DNA of 64,000 nt from JADGHX01 sp035760965 (GTDB lineage: Bacteria; Pseudomonadota; Gammaproteobacteria; Steroidobacterales; Steroidobacteraceae), in the NCBI GenBank assembly GCA_035760965.1, contig DASTRY010000030.1, positions 62,001 through 126,000 on the forward strand. The letters are read 5' to 3'. The translations under genes were made by a program, and so were the position numbers. Positions 53,107-61,541 of this stretch are shown here, in pieces (the first letter of the stretch is position 1; each line of letters begins with the position of its first letter). A model generated the notes under the pieces. The model ran no database searches, was not told where the DNA came from, and was given only the letters and a program-made list of their open reading frames with translations.

Positions 53107-54501
53107 GCGATAGGTGTACTCGACGCTCTCGTCGAACTCGCGCACGCCCACCCGCTCGTCGCGGCCGTGCGCGCGATTCTCGTCGATGTCCGACCATATG
53201 CCGCCGAGGTCGTACGTCGGAATGCCGGCGTTGCGAGTCTGGCGACCATCGCTGAAGCCGGTGGCCATCGTCGGCACGATCGGTACACCGGGCCACATCG
53301 AATGGATCACGCCCGCCGCCTTGCGCATGATCGCATCGGTCGGCGGCGACTCGGGACTCACGATCGGGGGTGCATCGAGAGTCAGCGCGATCTGCGGATC
53401 GCCGAGCGCCTCGGTCAGCGCCGCCTGCACGTGCTCGGCGGTGTCGCCGGGCATCATCCGGCACTGAATCGTCGCGCGCGCCCGCTGCGGAAGCGCGTTC
53501 TCCGCGTGGCCGCCCGAGATCAGCGTTGCCACACAGGTGGTGCGTAGCTGGGCGTTGAGGCGCACCGTTTCGCTCAATCGCTCCGCCGCCGCGGTGTCGG
53601 TTGCATCCTCCGCGAGCGCGCGCATGTCCGCGCTCTGTGCGCTCGGGTCGAGGTCCGCGAGCGCGGCGAGATTCGCGCGCGTCGTAGCGGTCAGCATCAC
53701 TGGAAACTTGTACGCGGAGAGTCGTCCGAGCCCGGCTGCGAGCCGATAAATGGCATTGTCCGGCCCCGGCAGCGAGCCGTGCCCACCCGGGCTCGTCGTC
53801 TCGGCGGTGTAGGTGACGTAGGTCTTCTCGCTCGTGCCCAGCGAGAAGTACAGCCGCTTGCCCTCCTTGTAGTTGCCGCCGCCGCCGTCGAGATTCACGG
53901 CGAGCTCCGCATCGATCAGCTCGCGATGGTTCTTCAGGAGGAACGCAGGCCCGTTCGCGTCACCGCCCGCCTCCTCATCCGCCGTGAAGGCGGCGATGAT
54001 GTCGCGCTCGGGCGTGAACCGCTCGCGCTTCAAGCGGATCAGCGCTTCGAGCAGCGCCGCATCGCCACTCTTCATGTCGATGGTGCCGCGGCCGTAGAAG
54101 AATCCGTCCTTCTCGCTGAAGATGAACGGATCGAAGGTCCAGTCCTGCGCCTGTGCTTCCACGACATCGAGGTGGCCGAGGAAGAGTACCGGTCGCGCGC
54201 GTCCCTTGCCTCGATAGCGCACCACGACGTTCCCTTTGCTCGGGTGCTCCGGCGGCGCGATGAACGTAACGTCGCTCTCGGCAAAGCCTGCGCGCAGCAG
54301 GTGCTCCTCGATCGCGCGCGCCAGTGCGGTAGAGCCCACATCGTGCGTGGTCTTGATCTCGATCATCTCCTTGAAGAGCGCGCGTGCGAGATCGAGATCT
54401 TCGGGCGGCGGCAGCGGACCGGCCGGCGGCGACGCCGCCGATCCTGCCGTCGTGACCAGTGCAACAGCCAACGCGCCGAACGACGCGGGTGACGACCTCA
54501 T
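53080..54501 (-). CDS. M20 family metallopeptidase
   Basis: A 473-residue exported di-zinc peptidase or amidohydrolase. Signal peptide to about residue 23. Zinc-site motifs: FLGHLDVVEA (His/Asp), YGRGTIDMKSGDAALL (bridging Asp), FTADEEAGG (catalytic Glu and metal Glu), AVNLDGGGG and a late TYDLGGIWSD in place of the usual His-containing GHG end. An inserted dimerisation domain is at about 215-350 (SPGGHGSLPGPDNAIYRL). ATG 54501 is preceded by a run of nine Gs. It lies 86 bases after the DUF-like gene on the same strand and its 3' end is in the 100-bp duplication. Confidence 0.92.
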   Translation of the reverse strand: MRSSPASFGALAVALVTTAGSAASPPAGPLPPPEDLDLARALFKEMIEIKTTHDVGSTALARAIEEHLLRAGFAESDVTFIAPPEHPSKGNVVVRYRGKGRARPVLFLGHLDVVEAQAQDWTFDPFIFSEKDGFFYGRGTIDMKSGDAALLEALIRLKRERFTPERDIIAAFTADEEAGGDANGPAFLLKNHRELIDAELAVNLDGGGGNYKEGKRLYFSLGTSEKTYVTYTAETTSPGGHGSLPGPDNAIYRLAAGLGRLSAYKFPVMLTATTRANLAALADLDPSAQSADMRALAEDATDTAAAERLSETVRLNAQLRTTCVATLISGGHAENALPQRARATIQCRMMPGDTAEHVQAALTEALGDPQIALTLDAPPIVSPESPPTDAIMRKAAGVIHSMWPGVPIVPTMATGFSDGRQTRNAGIPTYDLGGIWSDIDENRAHGRDERVGVREFDESVEYTYRLVKAMSAK

Positions 54502-54510
54502 CGAATGCTA

Positions 54511-54519
54511 CCCCCCCCC
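54511..54519 (-). promoter_or_regulatory. G9 homopolymer in the M20 translation-initiation region
   Basis: Nine consecutive Cs on the plus strand (Gs on the coding strand) end nine bases before the M20 ATG. It may serve as the ribosome-binding site, and its length could vary by slippage. Confidence 0.5.
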
Positions 54520-54529
54520 GGCGTGCGCG

Positions 54530-54623
54530 CCGCGCTCAGCTTTTTCGGCGACTTTCTCGAAATCCCGGCGATGCGGACGAGCCGCGCTCAGTCCTTCTCG
54601 GCGACTTTCTTGAATCCCGGCGG
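54530..54623. repeat. 52-bp-period tandem duplication at a gene 3' end
   Basis: 54530-54570 and 54582-54623 share CCGCGCTCAG, TCGGCGACTTTCT and AATCCCGGCG at a spacing of 52. The right copy holds the stop codon and last codons (GFKKVAEKD) of the gene at 54588-55688. The left copy, past the stop, would still encode a similar FEKVAEKAE. Confidence 0.88.
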
Positions 54624-55688
54624 CGGCGCGAACGCATCGGCCGCGAGCGGCTCCTTGCTCACCGACAGCAGCTCCGAGGTGACTTTCAGCGGCACGATCA
54701 GGCCGCTCATCGCAGCCGGCAGCGGCGTTGCGGGCGTCGCCGGCGCGGGCGCTTCTTCCGCCTTCTTCTTGCGCTTGAACAACGACCCGGCGATCTGGCC
54801 GGCGATGCTCGTCGGACTCGTGGATGTGGGCGCGCTGCTGCTCGAATCGCCGCCGGAATCCGCAGTCTGCTGGGCACCGGCGGTCTGACACTGCGGCCCG
54901 CCAAATCCCAAGCTGAACGTCGTCTTCACGGGATAGCCCTTGATGTCCTGCATCTTCTCCAGGACTTTCGACCAGGCGCTCTTGTAGCGGCCGAAGAGCG
55001 CCTCGGCGCGCTCCGTCACCTCGCGGCCGCCGGTCATCAGGCCCATCTGCTGGGCGTACGCGACCCCATAGGCGCGCGCTTCCTCGCCTGCATCGAAGCT
55101 CGGCGCGACCCACTCGTCGAGATAGAGCGCGACGTCGCACACCGCGCCGGTCTTGCGATTCTTGCAACTCTGCTTCGTCACCAGCGTGACCTGCTCCGCC
55201 GCGAAGCCGGCGATCGTCGCCTTCTGGCCCGTGCGGCTGACCTCGGCCGTCGGATCGGTCCACTCGCACTCGGACTCGTCCATGCCGGTCGGCGCGGGCT
55301 GCTTCGCCTGCTGCTGCTGCGCCTGCTCCATGGCTTTTTCCATCTGCGCGCGACGCTCGCTGAGCGAGCTCTCGGTGTAGGTCCGCTTGGCGTTGTTCAG
55401 CTCGTACACCTTGTCCTGGTCGAGCAGAACGATCTCGCTATTCGAGCCGACGCCGTGCGCGAACATGCGCACGAGCCGCGACTCCATCTGCAAGTCGTTA
55501 TCGGTGCGCGCGCGCTTGCCGGAGATGGACGTCGTGGTGGTGCCGGACATGTTGGCCATGGCCATGATGCCCTGACCCTCGACCGCGAGATGCTCCTTCA
55601 TCGTGACGTCGGCGTGCGCGACGCCGGCGAGCGTGACGAGCGCGGCGGGTACGAGCACGGCGCTCCTGCGGACCACACGATGAGTCAT
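54588..55688 (-). CDS. Exported hypothetical protein, DUF4412-like N-terminal part
   Basis: A 366-residue exported protein. Signal peptide to about residue 26 (VAHA). The first 110 residues (VTMKEHLAVEGQGIMAMANMSGTTTTSISGKRARTDND, EIVLLDQDKVYELNNAKRTYTES; cited in parts) resemble DUF4412-type periplasmic lipid- or ligand-binding folds that read like LolA relatives. A Gln-rich helix follows, then SECEWTDPTAEV and a second fold with four cysteines, and a Ser/Pro/Ala linker with KRKKK before a short end. Function unknown. It is followed on the same strand by the M20 peptidase gene. Confidence 0.75.
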   Translation of the reverse strand: MTHRVVRRSAVLVPAALVTLAGVAHADVTMKEHLAVEGQGIMAMANMSGTTTTSISGKRARTDNDLQMESRLVRMFAHGVGSNSEIVLLDQDKVYELNNAKRTYTESSLSERRAQMEKAMEQAQQQQAKQPAPTGMDESECEWTDPTAEVSRTGQKATIAGFAAEQVTLVTKQSCKNRKTGAVCDVALYLDEWVAPSFDAGEEARAYGVAYAQQMGLMTGGREVTERAEALFGRYKSAWSKVLEKMQDIKGYPVKTTFSLGFGGPQCQTAGAQQTADSGGDSSSSAPTSTSPTSIAGQIAGSLFKRKKKAEEAPAPATPATPLPAAMSGLIVPLKVTSELLSVSKEPLAADAFAPPPGFKKVAEKD

Positions 55689-55764
55689 GGCGACCTCCCT
55701 TCTTGTGATTTTGGAGCCGCCGATTCTAAGCGCAGGCGAGCGCCCGCGCGTCGCGGAGTATTGA

Positions 55765-57540
55765 TCAGCCCACGGCCGCGATCGGTCCCGACTCGTCGGC
55801 CTCGCCGATGAGCTTGGCGAGGTACGCCGGGTCCACGGGCTTGACGAGATGCCGGTCGAAGCCGGCTTCGAGCGTGCGGCGACGGTCCTGCTCCTGGCCC
55901 CAGCCCGTCAAGGCAATGATCGTGACGGCATCGCCCCACGGACGCTCGCGCACGCGGCGACATACTTCGTAACCATCGAGCTTCGGCATGCCGAGATCGA
56001 GCACCATGATCTGCGGTCGGAACTCCTCGGCGAGCGACACGGCGGCAGCGCCGTCGAACACCGCGCGCACTTCGTGACCGTGGATCTCGAGATTGAGACG
56101 CAGGCTCTCGGCGCCGTCGATGTTGTCGTCGGCAACGAGCACGCGACGGCGCGCGGGCCGATGAAACGCGCCGGCTCGATCCGCCGCCTCCGCCACAGCG
56201 CTCGGCGCGGCGCAAAGCGGCAAGCGCACCGTGAACTCGCTGCCCTGGCCCGCGCCGTCGCTCGTAACGTCGATGCGGCCACCGTGCATCTGCGTGAGCT
56301 GCTGCGCGAGCGCAAGGCCGATTCCCAACCCGCCCTGCGACAAGGCGCTGCCGCGATCCACTTGAGTGAACATCTCGAACACCCGATCGAGCATCGCCGG
56401 CGGGATGCCGATGCCGGTGTCACGGACGCGGATGATCGCCGTGTCACCGTCGCGATCGGCGCGCAGGGTGATCTGGCCGCCGGGCGGCGTGTACTTGGCC
56501 GCGTTGTTCAGCAAGTTCTGCAGCACCTGCGAGAGGCGCGTGCTATCGCCCTCCACATAGAGCGGCTCGGAGGGCAGCTCGACCGTCAGGTGATGTCGGG
56601 CGGCATCGATGAGCGGACGGCTCACCTCGACCGCATTCGTGATGACGATGGCGAGCGGCACGAGCTCGCTCTGCAACTGAATCTGCCCGAGCGTGATGCG
56701 CGACACTTCCATGAGGTCGTCGACGAGACGCACCATCTGGCGCACCTGCCGGTCGATCATGTCGCGCGCGTTCTGCATTTCCGGATCGCGGCTGCCGCGC
56801 AGCTGCATGAAATGCAGCGCGTTGCGCATGGGCGCGAGCGGATTGCGCAGCTCGTGCGCGAGAGTGGCGAGGAACTGATCCTTGCGCCGATCCGCCTCTT
56901 CGAGCCGCCGTGCGCTCGCGCGCAGCGCCTCCTCCGCGCGCCTGCGTTCGATGTACAGCACAGCCTTCTGTGCGAGCAGGTCCGCCTGATGCATCTCGCG
57001 CTCCGACGGAAAATGAGGCGTCGAGAAGTGCACCGACAGCGCGCCCATCGCCTCCCCGGAGCCGGAAATGAGCGGCACGCTGTGCACGGCGCGCACGTTC
57101 GTCGCGCGCGCGAGCTCGCGATAGGGCGCGACGGCCGGATCGGTCTCCGTGTCCATCACGATCACGCGCCGCCGCTCGGTGAACGCGCGGCCCGAAGCAC
57201 CCGTGCCGGGCTCGACGCTGCCCAGAGCGCGTACGGCGGCGTCGTCGAACCCGGCACGGGCGGCCACCACCAGCCGTTTGATGGAATCGTCGAAGAGGCA
57301 GATGAGGCCCTGAGTCGTGCCGTGAGCCGCGGCCGCGCACTGCAGAATCGCCAGCAGTTGCTCGGGCAATTCGTGCGTCTGTTCGAGTCGGCTGCTCAAG
57401 TCGTAGAGGCGCGAAAGGTCGCGCACTTGCTCGGCAAGCCGCTCCTGCGTTTCCCGCAGCACGTCCACTGTAATGCGCCTTCGGAAAGCCCCGCGTTTGT
57501 CGGGCAGCAGAACATATCCGCAGCGCGCGCCCAACGCCAT
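55765..57540 (-). CDS. GAF hybrid histidine kinase/response regulator
   Basis: A 591-residue soluble hybrid kinase. A GAF sensor (about 45-200: LLAILQCAAAAHGTTQGLICLFDD, GTGASGRAFTERRRVIV, AVHSVPLISGSGEAMGALSVHF) is followed by a coiled linker. HisKA follows (His in FLATLAHELRNPLAPMRNALHF), then HATPase (NLLNNAAKYTPP, DTGIGIPP, GLGIGLALAQQL) and a receiver (VLVADDNIDGAESL; MVLDLGMPKLDGYEV; HLVKP). It lies 69 bases downstream of the CHASE8 kinase on the same strand, so both may be one transcript. The start could be a later in-frame codon, since the first 25 residues are not conserved-looking. Confidence 0.92.
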   Translation of the reverse strand: MALGARCGYVLLPDKRGAFRRRITVDVLRETQERLAEQVRDLSRLYDLSSRLEQTHELPEQLLAILQCAAAAHGTTQGLICLFDDSIKRLVVAARAGFDDAAVRALGSVEPGTGASGRAFTERRRVIVMDTETDPAVAPYRELARATNVRAVHSVPLISGSGEAMGALSVHFSTPHFPSEREMHQADLLAQKAVLYIERRRAEEALRASARRLEEADRRKDQFLATLAHELRNPLAPMRNALHFMQLRGSRDPEMQNARDMIDRQVRQMVRLVDDLMEVSRITLGQIQLQSELVPLAIVITNAVEVSRPLIDAARHHLTVELPSEPLYVEGDSTRLSQVLQNLLNNAAKYTPPGGQITLRADRDGDTAIIRVRDTGIGIPPAMLDRVFEMFTQVDRGSALSQGGLGIGLALAQQLTQMHGGRIDVTSDGAGQGSEFTVRLPLCAAPSAVAEAADRAGAFHRPARRRVLVADDNIDGAESLRLNLEIHGHEVRAVFDGAAAVSLAEEFRPQIMVLDLGMPKLDGYEVCRRVRERPWGDAVTIIALTGWGQEQDRRRTLEAGFDRHLVKPVDPAYLAKLIGEADESGPIAAVG

Positions 57541-57609
57541 GGCGCCCTTTGGCGACAGATCGCCCTCACGCGTGCTCGGCGGGGTCCACCGAAAGCTGGA
57601 GCTTGACGT

Positions 57610-59508
57610 TTAGGCCCGCGTCGTTAACCCATTTAATACCGTGCGGATCTGCTCGAGCTCGATCGGCTTGACGAGATGCATCGCGAAGCCCGCCTCTTGC
57701 GAGCGGACCCGGTCCTTCACCTGGCCCCACCCGCTCACCGCGACGAGGGTCGTATGCTCGGTGGCCGGCGAGTTGCGCAGTTGCGCGGCAAGCTGGTAGC
57801 CGTTCACCTCCGGCAGGCCGATATCGAGAAACGCGAAGTGCGGCGCAAACTCGCGGGCCGCCGCGAGCCCGGTCCGCGCATCGTGCGCCACCCGCACCTC
57901 GTGCCCGAGGCTCTGGAGGAGCATCGACAGGCTGGTCGCAAAGTCCGCATTGTCGTCGACGAGCAGGATGCGCAGCGGGCTCAGGCCTTCCGGCTGCGCC
58001 GCCCCGTTGCCGGCGCTGCGGTGGTCGCTCGCCCGCGCGGCGATGGGCAAGCGCACGATGAACGTGCTGCCCTTGCCGAGCCCCGGGCTGCGCACCTCGA
58101 TCGTGCCCTCGTGCAGCTCGATCAGGCGCCGCGCCAGCGTGAGTCCGACGCCGAGGCCGGCTTGCTTGCGCTCGATCGACTGATCCACCTGCGCGAACAT
58201 CTCGAAGATGCGCGGCAACGTCTCGGGCGCAATGCCGATGCCGTCGTCGGTGACGCGCACCGTGAGCCAGCCGTCCGCGCGCTCGGCGCTGAACGCGATG
58301 TGGCCGCCGTCCTCCGTGTACTTCGCGGCATTGTTCAGCAGATTCGAGAACACCTGACCGAGGCGCGTCGCGTCGGCGTTCAGATGGATCGGCTCCGCGG
58401 GCAGCGACACGGTCAGCTGGTGCTTGCGAGCATCCATGAGCGGACGCACCGTCTCGACGGCGCTGCGCACGATCGGCGCGAGCTCGATGGACTCGCGGCG
58501 TACGGTGAGCTTGCCGGTGGTGATGCGCGCCACATCGAGGAGGTCGTCCACCAGGCGCACCATCTGTGCAAGCTGCCGCTCCATCATCGCGTGTGCGCGT
58601 TCCGCGACCTGCTGGTCCTTGCCCGCACGACGCAGGATGGCGACGGCATTCACCATGGGCGCGAGCGGATTACGCAGCTCGTGTGCGAGCGTCGCGAGAA
58701 ACTCGTCCTTGCGCCGGTCCGCATCGCGCAGTGCCGCCTCGGCGGCGCGCCGCTCTTCCGTCTCCGCTTGCAACGAGCGGTTGGACGCCTCGACGGCGGC
58801 CGAGCGCTCGCCGACCTCCACGAGCATCGCGTTGAACGCGTCGACGAGCACACCCACCTCGTCGTCGGTCGTCTTGGCGACGCGCGCGGAGAAGTCGCGG
58901 TCGTCGATCACCTTTTGCGTCGCGCGCGTCAGCTCGAGGATCGGGCTCGTCACGGTCTTCTTCAGGCGCGTCGCGAGACTCACGGCGACGATGAGGCTGC
59001 CGAGCATCACCGCCCCGAGGATCAGCAGGTAGTCCCGTATGCGAGTGGACAGTTCGTAACGCGCCCGCAGGTAGACGTAGCCGAGACGCTCCTTGTTCTC
59101 GATGATGGGATGGACGAGCACGATCTTGCGATCCTCGATGCGCCAGCCACGCCAGGTAGGCAGCGGCGGCGCCACAGCGTCCACGCCTTGGCGCGCGTAC
59201 ATCGCGAACAGCGCACCGTTCGGACGGTAGATCGCCGCGACCTCCACGGGCTCGCGCGCCTGCAGCGTCGCGAGATTGGCCGAGGCGGTCTTCGGGTCCT
59301 CGAAGGCGAGCGCCGGGGCGGTGCTACGCGCGAGGATCTCCGCCTGCGTCGTCAGGTCGGCGACCCACATCTCGCGATACGTCTTCGCCTCGTAGATGAC
59401 GAGCGCGATCGCGGCGACGAGCAGCGCGGCGAACGTCGTCGTCAACACGAGCCGCGTCAGCTTTCGTCCGATCGAGCCGGTAGTGGCGGGCAGTTTCTTC
59501 TGAAGCAC
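57610..59508 (-). CDS. CHASE8-HAMP hybrid histidine kinase/response regulator
   Basis: A 632-residue inner-membrane kinase. TM1 (about 18-39) and TM2 (160-180) flank a periplasmic CHASE8 domain (43-150) recognisable by LTTQAEILARSTAPALAFED and AAIYRPNGALFAMY, the type of sensor found in the diguanylate cyclase YfiN/TpbB. HAMP (about 180-232), HisKA (His276 in FLATLAHELRNPLAP), HATPase (NLLNNAAKYTED, DDGIGIAP, GLGVGLTLARRL) and a receiver (ILLVDDNADFATSL; FLDIGLPEVNG; HLVKP) follow. It starts back to back with the TonB receptor-YfiR operon (92-base gap), which supplies a YfiR-family protein as candidate periplasmic partner. Confidence 0.92.
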   Translation of the reverse strand: MLQKKLPATTGSIGRKLTRLVLTTTFAALLVAAIALVIYEAKTYREMWVADLTTQAEILARSTAPALAFEDPKTASANLATLQAREPVEVAAIYRPNGALFAMYARQGVDAVAPPLPTWRGWRIEDRKIVLVHPIIENKERLGYVYLRARYELSTRIRDYLLILGAVMLGSLIVAVSLATRLKKTVTSPILELTRATQKVIDDRDFSARVAKTTDDEVGVLVDAFNAMLVEVGERSAAVEASNRSLQAETEERRAAEAALRDADRRKDEFLATLAHELRNPLAPMVNAVAILRRAGKDQQVAERAHAMMERQLAQMVRLVDDLLDVARITTGKLTVRRESIELAPIVRSAVETVRPLMDARKHQLTVSLPAEPIHLNADATRLGQVFSNLLNNAAKYTEDGGHIAFSAERADGWLTVRVTDDGIGIAPETLPRIFEMFAQVDQSIERKQAGLGVGLTLARRLIELHEGTIEVRSPGLGKGSTFIVRLPIAARASDHRSAGNGAAQPEGLSPLRILLVDDNADFATSLSMLLQSLGHEVRVAHDARTGLAAAREFAPHFAFLDIGLPEVNGYQLAAQLRNSPATEHTTLVAVSGWGQVKDRVRSQEAGFAMHLVKPIELEQIRTVLNGLTTRA

Positions 59509-59600
59509 GATTGCGTTTACGAATTACATTTCTCTCGACTGCCAGCCGCGGCGCAAGTTGCGTATCCTACCGGTTTCGCTTGCTGACGTTCGACCCGGGG

Positions 59601-61541
59601 ATGACAAGAAGTGAGACACGGCGGCACGAGCCGCCATGCCCGCGTGCGGTGCGCATCACCGCCAAGCTGCTGCTCTTGACCGGCTTCGCATCGCACACGC
59701 TGCCCGGTGCGGTGCTCGCCGCCGAGCCGCGCGACCCCGCGGACATGACGCTCGAGGAGCTCAGCCACCTCGTCGTCACCAGCGTCTCACGGCGGCCGCA
59801 GTCGCTGGCCGATGCCGCGTCGGCCATCCAGGTGATCACCGGGGACGAAATTCGGCGCGCGGGCGCAACGAGCATCCCCGAAGCGCTGCGACTCGCGTCG
59901 AACCTGCAGGTCGCGCAGATCACCGGCAACACTTGGGCGATCACCGCCCGCGGGTTCAACAGCGCGCTGGCGAACAAGCTGCTCGTGATGATAGACGGGC
60001 GAACGATCTATTCGCCCCTGTTCGCCGGCACGTTCTGGGAAGCACAGGACGTGCCGCTCTACGACGTGGATCGCATCGAGGTGATCAGCGGGCCCGGCGG
60101 CACGCTGTGGGGCGCGAATGCCGTGAACGGCGTCATCAACATCGTCACGCGCAGCGCTGCCGAGACGCAGGGTCTCCTCCTGCGCGGCGGCGGCGGCAAC
60201 GAGCTGCACAGCGACGCAGCGATTCGTTACGGGGGCACGGCGGGCTCGGCGAGCTATCGCGTGTACGCTCAGTACGCGGATCGCGATGCCGCCCAATTGC
60301 CGAGCGGCGGCGATGCCATGACCGACTCGAACGTCGGCCAGGCCGGGTTCCGCATCGACTGGGCTTCGGGCCGCGGCGACGCGCTCACTGTGCAGGGCGA
60401 TGCGAACGAGGTGAACACGGCCGCGCCGTTCACCGCGGATGCCACCTCGCGCTCGCAGAATCTGCTCACGCGCTGGCGCCGACAATTTTCAGCGACCAGC
60501 GAATTGCAGGTGCAGGCGTACTACGACCGCGCCGTGCGTCGCGTACCCCCTTCGTATGGCGACGAGCTGCAAACCTTCGACATCGAGCTGCAACACCATT
60601 TTCAGGCCGGCACGCGGCACGACATCGTGTGGGGCCTCACGTACCGTTCCGAGCACGACGACTTCGAGACCCTCGTCTACGCTCTCGATCCGCCGGAGCG
60701 GACGCTGCGGCGTCCCGGCGGATTCTTTCAGGACGAGATCGCGTTGTTCGCGGACACGGTGCACCTGACGCTCGGGACGAAGCTCGAGGACAACGAGTAC
60801 AGCGGCGCCGAGTGGCAGCCGAGCATCCGGCTCTCTTGGCGCGTCAATCCGGACGCGCTGCTCTGGGGCGCCGTGTCACGCGCGGTGCGAACGCCGTCGC
60901 GTGTCGATCGCGACTTGGCCAATCGCACGCTGCCGCCTTTCACGGTGGGCAACGCAGATTTCGATTCGGAGAAACTCATCGCGTACGAGCTGGGATTGCG
61001 CACTCAGCCGTTGCTGCCGCTCGTGCTCTCCGTCGCGACCTACTACAACGACTACGACGATCTGCGCAGCTACGAGCTGCCGCCCATCGGCTCCATTCCG
61101 ATCACGCTCGACAACCTCCTGCAGGGCGAGACGTACGGCGCGGAGGTCAGCGCCGACTACTATCCCGGCACGTTCTGGCGACTCTCCGGCGGCTACACCA
61201 CGTTGCACGAGCATTTTCACACGCGACCGGGCAGCCGCGATCTCTTCGGCGGCACGGTTGATGCGCGCGACTGGAACCATCAGGCCTTTCTACGAGCCTC
61301 GCTCACGCTGCCCGCGAACCTCGAGCTCGATGGCACCCTGCGGCACATCGGGCGAATTGCGAGCCAACGCGTGCCCGCGTACACGGAGCTCGATCTGCGA
61401 GCCGGCTGGCGGTTCTCCTCCGCCGTCGATCTTGCGCTCCTCGGCCACAACTTGTTGCACGACTCGCACGGAGAGTTCGGGCCGCCGGGGCGGCAGCTCA
61501 TCGAGCGCAGCGTGTTCGCGTACATCACCTGGCAACCTTGA
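59601..61541 (+). CDS. TonB-dependent receptor, short type linked with YfiR
   Basis: A 646-residue outer-membrane receptor. After the signal peptide (to about residue 40, VLAA) the mature end is DMTLEELSHLVVTSVSRRPQSL with a TonB-box-like LVVTSVSR. The plug has ITARGFNSALANKLLVMIDGRTIYSP and VISGPGGTLWGANAVNGVINIVTR, followed by a compact barrel ending in Pro (YITWQP). It belongs to the short receptor group often paired with YfiR and signalling genes. ATG 59601 gives the signal peptide; a TTG at 59511 is rejected. Its stop overlaps the yfiR-like start as TGATG, implying translational coupling. Confidence 0.92.
   Translation: MTRSETRRHEPPCPRAVRITAKLLLLTGFASHTLPGAVLAAEPRDPADMTLEELSHLVVTSVSRRPQSLADAASAIQVITGDEIRRAGATSIPEALRLASNLQVAQITGNTWAITARGFNSALANKLLVMIDGRTIYSPLFAGTFWEAQDVPLYDVDRIEVISGPGGTLWGANAVNGVINIVTRSAAETQGLLLRGGGGNELHSDAAIRYGGTAGSASYRVYAQYADRDAAQLPSGGDAMTDSNVGQAGFRIDWASGRGDALTVQGDANEVNTAAPFTADATSRSQNLLTRWRRQFSATSELQVQAYYDRAVRRVPPSYGDELQTFDIELQHHFQAGTRHDIVWGLTYRSEHDDFETLVYALDPPERTLRRPGGFFQDEIALFADTVHLTLGTKLEDNEYSGAEWQPSIRLSWRVNPDALLWGAVSRAVRTPSRVDRDLANRTLPPFTVGNADFDSEKLIAYELGLRTQPLLPLVLSVATYYNDYDDLRSYELPPIGSIPITLDNLLQGETYGAEVSADYYPGTFWRLSGGYTTLHEHFHTRPGSRDLFGGTVDARDWNHQAFLRASLTLPANLELDGTLRHIGRIASQRVPAYTELDLRAGWRFSSAVDLALLGHNLLHDSHGEFGPPGRQLIERSVFAYITWQP

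Noticed and set aside
52946..53464. Minus-strand frame inside the M20 gene end
   Set aside because: It arises because the 100-bp duplication repeats the M20 3' end; the real gene is in the other frame with zinc-site motifs.
57676..59586. 636-codon plus-strand frame opposite the CHASE8 kinase
   Set aside because: Mirrors the kinase codons and has no domain features; similar shadows at 21491-23644 (opposite polB) and 55849-57606 were rejected likewise.
59511..59600. TTG start 30 codons upstream for the YfiR-linked TonB receptor
   Set aside because: It would place extra residues before a normal signal peptide and begins almost at the divergent kinase start.
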